From Micrasema longulum (lineage: Eukaryota; Arthropoda; Insecta; Trichoptera; Brachycentridae): DNA of 64,000 bases. The stretch covers positions 152,758-216,757 of the forward strand of contig JAGVSM010004201.1 in the NCBI GenBank assembly GCA_022494885.1, read 5' to 3'. Below are positions 25,245 to 37,200 of this stretch, piece by piece. Made by a program: the position numbers and the translations under genes. Each line of letters begins with the position of its first letter. The first letter of the stretch is position 1. The notes beneath the pieces were generated by a model that searched no databases, had not been told where the DNA came from, and worked only from the letters and a program-made list of their open reading frames with translations.

Positions 25245-28200
25245 ATGCGCTTACGCAAAGCGGTAGCATTGTGTGGTTTGTTGGCCGTAGTAATAACGTT
25301 TGTATTTTTCATTTATTCCGATGAAGTGTACTTGGATAATTTTTTGAGAAAAAGAGACGTGGTTGGCTTCTTGGCTGATAATTACGACTTGATGGCGAAC
25401 TTTGACGGCAACCATTCGACAAAAATCGACGAATACTTCGATGGCAGAAAGGTACCCTAATTTACATCACATTCTAATCGAATATTTTTATTAATTCTAT
25501 TGAAATGTTTTTGATTTCTCAAACAATATTTTTTTAAATTTAATAATTGCACGAATACTAAAAAATTTCCAGGGATTCATTCCAACATACTTTGCCCTTC
25601 GGCTTGCACAGTTCCCATCTACTGTGGCTCAGCCCATTACTTGATGGTTTTATTTTTTTAAAATTATTCTTACGTTATTCGTATAAATAACACAGAAACA
25701 CAGTTACATATAAAAAAAACTAATTATCGTAATTAATATAAAATTCATAAGTCAAGTTAATAAATATTTACATTTATAATGAATACGTAGTTTAGTATAA
25801 TTATTTATAACCTGACGAGACATAACATACTAGACCTTATATTATTCTTATATAAACCAAGACCCAAGTATCAAAGCAAAGGGACCTAATAATAATATTT
25901 CACGCCAGTATGCACAAAATAATAATTTGAGGTACTTGTGATTTTTTAAAAAATATTTGGCTATGGACTCATAGACATATAATAATAAAATCAAATAATA
26001 TGATTTTGGAAAATTTTAGACATTTGACGGTTTTAAAAAGAGGTCTTCAATTGTATTACAAGGTTTAAAAAATGTAGGTATAATAATAATGCAAACAATA
26101 TGTAAACATAATTAATGAATTGAAATAACAAATATTTCAAGTGTGGGGCCATTTTCTAATAGTATTAAATCTTCTTCTCTGGTCTCAATCCTGGGATTGG
26201 CTGGCAGCAATTACTTTCTTCTTATTCTTTTTCTTCTCCTCCATTCCTCCCTGTCTTGTGCGGCTCTTTTAAAGTCAATATATGATGAGCAGCGCACGTC
26301 CTCTAACAAGTCCTCCAGGTACTCTCAGCGTGGACGTACCCTAGAGTTAGTCCTCTCGATCATCCCCTCCATTATGATATGCAGGAGGTCTTTTTGACGT
26401 ATTACATGGCCGATCCATCTCGCTCGCCGTTTGGACAAGGTCCTGAGCAGGTGCCTTCCACCTTCGATTCTTTGGAGAACCTCCTCATTTGTAATGTGGT
26501 CTCTCCAGGAAATTCCTAGTAGTCTTCTATAGGACCACATCTCAAAAGCCTCTAGTCTCCGTTTATCTCTTTCGGATAGGCACCATGTCTCGCAGCCATA
26601 CATAAAGATACTCCATACATAGTATTAAAAACCGCGCTAAAAAATCGAGATCATGTTTTGACTTAGCGTGGTTTGAAACTCAGACTTCTTACACGTTCTT
26701 CGCAGATTCCTGTTTTTATTACTTGCATTTCATACTTATAAAACTTAAAATGAGCTGACATACTATGTTTTTTTTTAAATATTTCATTTATTACAAAGGT
26801 ACCAATATTTCATAAAATAATAACGTATCCCAAACTCCATGGGACCAAAAGCCCGTATCGAGTAGTGATAAAACATACGGGAAGTGTAAACATACATATT
26901 AATTAATCAATTAATATTCAATAATATTTTAACTATAAATGTCTTTTAATGGAAACGGAACATCGATGATGTTTTTTCTATTTCGACTGGAACAGAACGT
27001 CAATGGACTTCAAATTAAATTCACCTAAAGTCCAAAAATACAAATGAAATTTTCTAGATTTAATCAATAATCGATTCGAATTTAACATTTTCCGAGAGCC
27101 AACTACACGGATATCGTCATTAAAAACTCATCCAACCACCTACTTCCCAAAAATATTCCGCATTCCATTCAACGGTGCATTGTTAAATAAATGTTCCTCT
27201 TTCTAAACTAAACATCGAAAATGAATTAAATTTACTAAATGTTTTTAAATATTTGTAAATAACCACTAACCGACTTTTCTATGTCTACCGGTTTTGAGAC
27301 GTACCGTCTCTTTGTCAGGACGCCAATTAAACTAACATGCAAAACCCACTATACACTTTCACCATTGTTGTTGCTAAAAAATATAGTAAAATGCTTGATC
27401 ACAAAGTTAATGCTTAAAATAATTATAAAATAATGTTTTAATTTAAAGCATAAACTTTGTAGTAAAATATTTCAACAAATGTAAGTACGAGTAAAAATTT
27501 GTATATAACCACTAATTGACTATTCTATGACTACGAGTTTCAGATGTACCCGTCTCTTCATCAGGACACTAATTCCCTAAAGCTCGGGTTTCCTAGGACA
27601 GCGGTGCCCGTATTTTAACGGCCGTAGTGAACATTAATGCGGTTGACAGCCGTCGTAACGGTGACTAGAGAGTGGTTTCCTATAAAAATGGTGTTGATAA
27701 CACCGTTAAAAAATAAAACCACTCTCTAGTCACCACTACGACGGCTGTCCACCGCATCACGGTTCACTACGGCCGTTAAGATACGGGCACCGCTGTCCTA
27801 GGAAACCCTAGCTTAAAACGCTAATTCCACTAATTATATACATACTACTACCCCCCATACACCTTTTTGAGCAACTATTACGGTGAAGGCGTATAGCGGA
27901 ATTATCCTGTTAGTGTGATTGATGTCCTGATGAAGAGACGGATAAGTCTCAAAATCAGTAGTCATAATTTATTTAAAAAAGGATAATAATAGAACAAAAA
28001 TAACATTCTTAAAATGTAAATGGTTTGTAAAAACGTGTCTTATTGTGATAATATTACGTCATCATTAAACATTATTGTCTGTTGTATATCCACTGCACAT
28101 ATATATTATATACGAGTACATTCGTTTTCCAACTTGAAAAAAATGTAATGGTTTAACACAAACTATAAAACTGATCGAACACAAAGCAGATATTATTTTC

Positions 28201-31200
28201 TACATTTGTTGCAACAGAGAGAGAAAACATTTTCGAGAAGGGAATATGGAAGTCTAGGCATTTACGGTGATTATGACCTGTCGTTGGCTGGTTTGAGTGG
28301 CCACTTTACACACTGTGTAACATTCACCACATTTCCTCAACTCTTCCATCTCTTGACTTTTGTGATGTAAAGTCAGGTATAATAATATTATTACTATCCT
28401 CCGCAGATGAGGTAAGAATGTACATTCCTCACTTTGAGATTCGTCTCTAAATACGGGTATTAATATTGATTTATGTTTTCGTCTAAGTGTCTACTAAAAA
28501 ATAATAAAAGTTTATTTTATTTGGAAAACCAACAGATCTACATACTTATATAAGCTATATCGCCCCCTATTTCATATATACCCTTAATTTTTAGCAGGAT
28601 AGTTCTAGACTGCAATAAATTGTCAAATAATTAACTTGAGTAAACCAATAAAAAACGGCTTGGATAATTTTTCAAAAAGAAAATATATCGCAGAGACAAA
28701 ATGTGTAAAAGATAAAATAACATCCTTATAATTTATTTGTATTATATGATATTCCGGTAAAAAAAATACGCAAATCCTTTCGTATACCCAGGCACATCAG
28801 CAATGGCTGTTTGCCCAGAAAGTTTTATTTTATTTTTTATATCGTAATAGGGAGCGGTTTATTTAGCACTTAATTATTACCCTTTTTGATTTTAAGTCGG
28901 ACAAATCGACAAAAAGTGTTGTGCTTGATGTGAAGAGTCTGCCATCAGCTTCAGGAGAAATAAACTTTCAGCGTTATGCGTATACTACGGAAGTGGATCA
29001 ACACGAGACGTACATCAATGAGTACTTCAATCAAAGAAAGGTAATAAAAATTTACTGTTTATTAGTACATAAAAATAAATAAAAATTTCCAATAAAGCGC
29101 ACTAAGACAACAGATACAATTTGCAAAACAGATTTTTTTTTTTTTTTTAAATTTTTTATTGGGGATATCAACAGTAATACATGTAATAAAAATATAACAA
29201 ATAACATATACAGAGAATAAAACCAATGACAGATATCCACAGAAATACATTAAATACACGTACAATACATACTAGTGTGTTTGTGTGAGTGTAAGTGAGT
29301 GAGAGGGTGGGTGTGTGGGTGTTATATTGGAAAGAGGGTGTCAGGTATCGAAAATATAAATATATATAAAATATTGAGAATTAGAGATAAAATTTAATAA
29401 AATAAAATGTTTTAAGACGCGCATTTTAAATGTTATTTTTTTACAATCAAATGGATCAATAAGGGGAAAGTTCAAATTATATTCTCTAGCAAAACGTATA
29501 AGTGGAGAGTTCTGGGCATAGTTCGTACGAACTGCTGGCACATGAAATAGAGAGCTCGACGTGTGACGGGTGCGGTAGCCGGGGGCATTTAATGATAACT
29601 CCGACAAAAGAGCCGGACTATCAAGGCGTCCACTGAGTATGTCATGAAGCACCCCCATGTCCAACATTGATGATAATTAAAGGTCCCGAGAAGTAGGCAC
29701 GGCTTTGAATTGATTGCGTAATTAAGTTGTTTTTTTAAAATGTTTTAATTTTGTCAATTTCCTTATATCGGCTTTATAAAGAAACCTCTAGTAATTAAGC
29801 GGTGTGATTGGAGGGTGTGAGAGAAATTCCTGTCTTCATCGTTTGACGTAATTCACTCGAATAAGCACAAATTTATTTACGATTTATTAGGTTTTTTTTT
29901 TACTCGCAGATTAGTTCGAGTAGTTATTTAACCACTCCCGCATTTATGTTTATAAGACTAAATATTTAGCTGGATGTCTGAATATCGATATGTTAATATG
30001 TAGCTCATTAGCCGGTGTACCGCATAGCATGCAACTTCGGGACATGTAATTTCTAGAAATTTCATCAATGTAAAAAGCATTTGGATTCTTTTCTGTGTAC
30101 TTAAGGACAGGAGCAAGAATGCTATTTCTTGTTTAAGTTATGTTTGAAAAATATATCTATTTACTGAAGCGAAGCTAAATCTACCAACTGTCGCAATGTG
30201 AGCAGTGACCACATTATTTGGTTTTGGTTTGTGGCAATAAATCAGTTCAGTTCTCTTTTTGAAGCACTTACTTTATGGAACATTATTATTTAATATATTA
30301 AAATTGTATATTTATTTTGTTAGTTTGTAATCAACCCTGAAGAAGGCATAGTATTGCCGAAACTAGTTGGTTGTTATAAAAATATAAGTGGTAAATAAAA
30401 CAAAGTGATTTTATTTTGATATATTAAAGAATGAATTTAAATATCAATTTTAAGAATTAATTAATATTGGGAGATTCTCACAAAAAGATAAAACAATTTT
30501 TATATTAAAGTTCTTTTGTTTGAATTTAATTTAATTGGTGAGTTAACATTTATAACTTTAATGATGTTTATAATGGTAATATTCTGACAAGAATCTAACG
30601 TAATATAAATACTAGAAAGGATTCTAAACGTGTCTTTATTTTTTAGCAATTCAATCTCTCCGCAGTCGGAAGATACATGTTCCTTAATGAGCCACCACCA
30701 GAGAAAAGGTCGAAACGGTTCAAGATTCTGATTTGGAAAATTGGGATTTACATGGAGAATCGGCATTTGTACTATTTTCACTCTGAAAGGTAATTGAAAG
30801 CCCCTACCTAATAGAGAAATATTAACTGTTTTCTTTGTCTACCACTCTTTCATATCCGTTCTAAGAGCTTTATGGTATTTTGTAAAGCAACTTGGAAAAA
30901 TATTTTTCATTATTATTTTAAAACCTTTCTCTCGAAAATTCGCACTTTTGAAATTCACGTGTATTCTTTCCATTACGTTGTATCCCAACTCAATACAGGG
31001 CTCAAGACCTCATAGTTTTAGGGATACGTCATTATTTTTTTGTAATATGTTTGTAATAAATCAAAAATAATAAATAAATAATGCTTCTTTCACTGCCAGT
31101 TTGCCTTAGTCTATGTCTATACAGATATATTTTTTTCCTACTGTAAAATAACATATCCAACAATAAGTTTTTTTTTATTTATTCTTCGTTCATTAGACCT

Positions 31201-34200
31201 AAAGAGCCAAGTCTAACGGTTAAATCCGAAGGATTGCCACTTTCATGAGCTACTTAGAAAATTAATATGAAACATTAACATTTTATCTTTGACTGGTATT
31301 TTACAAGTTACAAAAAGATGCTTAATTAAATTGAAGACTTTTTTTAAATAACGAAGTACAATTTTTCATATTATGATTTTATAATCCTTTGTCCGTGACT
31401 TCATACAACAGTTTTTTACAGCTTACCCACCACATACCGCACACCGCATCTGAGGACATAAGTCTCCTTGGCGGTGCCCACATACACGGAAAATTTGCTC
31501 GTTGTCAAACGAGAAAAGCTGCCCGAAGGAGCTCTCTGAAATCTGGTAGCCTTAGCATCTTTGTGCTGAAAGAAAGTAATCCAGAAGTACATAATATGTA
31601 CTTCATTGGATTGAGAAGAGAGGGAAGTGAATTCTTCACTGACTGGGATTAAATTGATTGGACATGATCAATTCGCCGAAATGATTACAAAACTTTTTAA
31701 AAGCCTTGAAATTCTTTTTAGAAGCCACCAGATCTGTATATCCGACAGGACCTATAACAGGGCCACGGATAGTAGCGAGAAGCTCCATTCGGTAATCATA
31801 GAGAAGGGGAAAGGGACAAGACCACAGGATGTGTTCAGAAGATTGGTTAGGATATCCGCAGCAGCACGAAGGAGAGTCAACAATATTAAAAACAAATAAT
31901 TTTTGATTAAATTTACCATGACCTGATAAAAACTGCGTAGTCCAGTGATCGGGGATAACCCAAGACGATTCTAGGCGCTGACGGATCGAAGGAAAAAAAA
32001 GAAAGGTAACCCTCCCTGAAGAGGAAGATTCCCATCGCGATTGCCAAGCATTAAGAAGAGCATTTAAAGTCATTTTTTTAATATTTGATTGAGACATTCG
32101 TTCAGTTGGGAGTAGACGGACGCCACCAATAACAGAGGAACGCCTTCTTTTTAGGTGGAAATTTGCAGATCGTCGCTGAACCTCCAGATCTAAAGGAAAC
32201 AAGCCCGTTAGAACCGGGAGTGCATCCGTTGAGCATGTCCTATATGCTCTAGAAAGAGCCAGAAGAGGTTGCCTTTGTCCGCTTAAAATAATTCGCCTGA
32301 AATATTGCAACTCACATCGGTGTGCCCAACAGCCAGCTGCATAGCATACGATACCTAGGAAAATGGATTTATAATAGACCGTTGAAGTTTCAAAAGACAA
32401 TCCCCAGCTGGCTCTGGCCAAGCGTGCAACTTTGTGGAAAGCCATCTTTCCCAAATTTACGGCTTTCCTAGCATGGGAAGTGTAAGATAAATTTCTTTCA
32501 AGGATTACACCAAGGTTTGAAACCGAATTTGACGCTCGAATAGAAGTGCCCATAAATTTGATTGAAGGGGGACACACAAAATTACCTTTTAAAAGTGAGA
32601 ATTGAGTTTTTTGAGGAGCAAAACTTAGTTTATTTCGAATACCCCAATCGGATACTTTATTTAATGCATTAGCTGCGTCACCCTCCAGAGATCTGCGGCT
32701 ATTGCCCTCAATCAAAATACATCCATCATCGGCAAAAGCCTGGATCATACATGATGAAGGAAGGGGAAGTTCGAGAAAATCATCAAACAATATATTCCAC
32801 AAAAGTGGTCCCAAAACAGAGCCTTGAGGACAGCCACATGAAATCTCACGGGATAAAAGTGAACTGCCACCGGGATACACAACGTTTCGATTTGAAAAAT
32901 AGCTTATTATAATTTTAAACAAGTTTGCAGGTATTTGTCGAAGACGTAGCTTGGAAAGAATCATTGGCCACCAAGCATGGTCGAAGGCACCTGAGATATC
33001 AAGTAAAATAATGAGAACATATTTTTTGTTTGAATTATTAACAAAATTGCTTATCGAAATTATAGCATCTTCAGTAGAAATATTGGATCTGAACCCAAAT
33101 TGCTTAGCGTTTATCGGTTGAGTTACATTTAAGTGAGACTCAAGTCTGTTACATATTAGCCGTTCCAGTATTTTTCCCAGAATAGGCAAAAGGGTGATTG
33201 GTCTGTACGCTTTAGGATCAGTACTTGGCCGATCGCAGCGCTTAGGAATAATTTTCATCAATCCTGTTTTCCAGCAATCTGGGAAGACACCTTCGGAAAG
33301 GCAAATATTAAACATGGTAAGGAGTTCAAATGGGGCCAAGGACCAGCACCTTTTTACAAGCGCGGGATCAATTCGATCTAGACCAGATGCTTTATTTAGA
33401 TTGAGATTGGAGACGATTTTTCCAACTTCTAATGAAGAGATAGGTAGTGACGATGAAGTGAGCGGAATTGTTAATGCATGTTCTCTAATCTGTGCATGAT
33501 GAAGAGAATCTGAAGCTATGTCATCAGAAGGGATAAGTGCATCAAGCAGAGCTGAAGCCGTGTCTACTGCAGTGAGTGTAATGACACCGGTCAAAGGATG
33601 TTTAATACCAGTAATGGGCTTATCTTGCAATTTATTAGAGGAAATAAATTTGTATAGAGCACCCCAGGGATCAGATTTTGAAAGTTGATTTACTAGGTGG
33701 CGCCAACATAGTCTTTTGGCTTTATCTATTGCAGTTTTGTATTGATTGTCTGCCATTCTAAAATTAGCATGTAGTAAAGACAATGTTAAAGGATTACAAC
33801 CAGTTCGGCGACCCCTACCGAGAGCTCTTCGTGCACGATTTGAAAGTGTTTTTAATGCCGAAAGATTGGGATTCCACCATTTGTGGCGAGTCAAAGGAGG
33901 AAGGGAAGTTCGTCCTAGCGCATTATCTGCACAATCAATTATCGCTTGAGTTATACAAGACGCCACTTCCTGAACTCCAATGTCCATTCTAGCTATTCGA
34001 TCCATTTGATTCGTGAACTGAGCGTCGAAGTTTGACCAGTTTTCAGTTTTTGATCGAAAACGCGATGGGATTGGTGTTGTAAAAGAATTAGAAACGTCAC
34101 AATAATCAAAAGTGATTAGGTTGTGATCACTGCAAGATACTCCATCATGTACAGTCCAATTGGAGAACTTTGAGCGAAGATTTCCAGATACCAGAGTAAT

Positions 34201-37200
34201 GTCAATATATGAAAATCCCATAACAAAAGAGAAAGTAGGAGGACAAGACGGATCATTTAAAACACTTAGGTCGAATCGGGATATGAAATCCTCACAAACT
34301 TCTCCTCGCTTTGACTTAAGGTCCATGCTAACTCTAGGGCTCCAAATGGCTGACTCTGCATTGACATCGGCACCGAAAATTATAGATTTCCCTGATAAGG
34401 CCATTAAAATTTTCTCTACAACAGTTTTTTACAAAAAAAAATCCCTTAAATTACCGAATCAGCAAAGTTTTAATCACTTCTTGAATTTTTCGTAGCACCT
34501 CCAAGTACATAAGAACAAACCATCGCACCGTTTCCCCCATAGGCAGCGCCATCGCACATCGCTCTATCTTTGCATACAGATCTCGCTTCCTCTACATTAT
34601 TATTCCGCCGATTATTCCGACTTTTGACATCTTAAAGTATTTGTTGGATATGTATGTCTTTTTGGTTTTTCTCTATTTCTGAATCCATCAATATTCGCAT
34701 TGTTAATATTTTTAGCCGATCTTTCCCAGACCTCTAAGTATCTTCTTTGAAAAAGTATTTTGTGTCATGATATTAAGTATAGTCAAGAGAAGGTCCGAGG
34801 TTCGCACCCCGCCCTACGACAGCTTAATTCATAATATATATGATTTTCTTTCATTAACCTCAGTAAAGCCACGCTAAACAGTTTTAACAGTCTCCTGAAA
34901 AATAGTTATTTTCTGACATTTTAGGTTTTGAAAACAAAGTCTTCAATGAGGAAGTTCAGTGGTTTTTTAATATTTTTTTTATTTGTTTATATACTATTAA
35001 ACTAAGTCAATTTTTTTTTTTAATTTTTATATATCGTATTATCAGCGTTACGATTTTTTGAAGTTTTGTATTTCTGAAATAACTAAGCGTGTAACGTTAG
35101 AGGTTCATTTCCGCTTATTCTCATTCAGTTCTTCCCATTGGTCCAGAAGCGACAAGCAGACCGGAAATTTTCCATATCTCTCAGATCATAGGTTGATTCA
35201 CATGAACCAGTGACGTCATTCAAAGTAGTGCGTTTTTATCAAAATATTTTTTAATATTTTTCCGTACATTTTCAAAAATGTTTGCAGTTCAATTTAATGC
35301 TCTAATTTTTACCCCGCGCAAGAAAACTTTTTTTGTATCCAATTTCCCGTTGGGCTGAAGTTCCTCATTGCTTTGACATAAAAATGTTATTTAACACTAA
35401 ACTAATTAAAAGTACAATCTTGCATTGCTAAAGAGCAATTAAAATATCCTCGAATCAACTCATTTGTATCGCTATTATGTGTAGTTTCTTCGCTAACTGG
35501 TCTGTGAAAATATAATGTAGGTAGATAACTTACATAACGTAATTCCATTAGTATTGTGTTATTTTTACAGACACGATCCTTTCGAGAACTGTTCTGTGAA
35601 CAATTGTTACTTGGACTATGACGATAGTTCTCTGGCAGACGCTGATGCTGTAGCAGTCTTGCTCCATCGTCTGCAGGGTGCCGCAAGTCTCCCTAATACG
35701 ACGAGACCAGAAGGGCAGCGTTGGGTCTTTATAAATGATGAAAGTCCATATAACGCGTTTACTCTGGGAATAGGACCCTGGACGGACTTGGTGGGGATTT
35801 TTAACTGGTCTATGACTTACAAGTAAGATGAGTTTTATCGTTTTTTTTACACCACAACAGACGAAGACGCCCAATTATCACATTAAGTAAATTAATAGTG
35901 CTGTTGTAGCCATGACATAATATTGACATCTGCTTTTGAATTGAAAATGCAATCTGAATCCCCAGTCGTAATGCAAAGATATATGTTGTTTTTTTTATTT
36001 TTATAAAAATGTAAATAATATACAGGTGTTCTTTAAACCCTGTCACATCCGAAACCACGATGAATACCTTTTTTATACAGTTTTAAATTGATAAAGGTCT
36101 ATGAAATACGGCAGATATTTTTTTTTTCCTACTGAATGATTTTAAATTCCCACGTAAACGGTTCATTGCGTTGACCACGCTCCTAATACGTCACGATTTG
36201 GTTAAATTTTGAACTTTGTTTGCGACCATTTAAATTGAAAGAAAACATCGTCACAGATCTTGACGTCACAATTATCAAGGCTAAAACTATCGCTTTTTTG
36301 TAAAAACATATTTTTTAACAATTTTACTAAAAACTTTTCTCCACAATATCCATATACCAATAGTAGCATGTAAAATGGATTTGAATAATTAATTGTATTT
36401 TTGAAGTACATATTTCGCATACATTAGGATATTTTTTAGGATTTAAAAATGATTTTTCCATATATTTTAAGCGCTTGAAATATAATTTTTAATTTAAAAA
36501 ATCTTCTTTGAAAGATAAAGATACCATTATCATAATAATATCCTGATAATTGTGTTTTATTTTATATATTTAGCGAATTTCGATGTCATTAATTTATGCT
36601 TTCTGACTGATTTTATCTTTTTGAGAAAAAATCACGTCTAAATAATGTTAATTTTGCACTCGGCTTATGATTATTATCAATTTCCCTATTCCAAAGAAAC
36701 CTTTTTCAAGTCTAAGAAAGATCAGTTGTTTTAATTGAAGCAATGTTTTCAGAGCTGATTCCGATATTCCTGTCCCATATGGTCGAACTTTACCCCTGAA
36801 AGCTCCGATTCAGTTGGATGGCAATTTTAATTTCCAGTCCAAATTTACAGCGATGGTCCCTAATGCCAATATCAAGCGGCGCGATGTCTTAGCCGCCATA
36901 TTGATGTCAAATTGTGGAGCTGGTAACAAAAGGTTCGAGTATTTGAAGGAACTACAAGAATATATGGACGTGGATTTGTATGGAGGTTGCGGAACTACAC
37001 TAAAAAATAGGTAAATTAAAAAGCAAATCATTTAGCAAACGAAGCAAGGAAATAATTGAAAATGGAAAATTTTATATAGTACGAACTTTTATCTTTGTCC
37101 GGGAAATAGAACCAGAATTCTGGACGAGTGGATGACTATTCTCAGTTCGAAATCCTGAATAAGAAAATCGATTTTGAGATAAGTCCGCCTCGTAGTGTAG

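Noticed and set aside
33194..33992. Plus-strand open frames inside the LINE (also 31389-31899 and 34160-34495).
   Set aside because: They overlap the 922-codon minus-strand reverse-transcriptase frame, which has all catalytic motifs.
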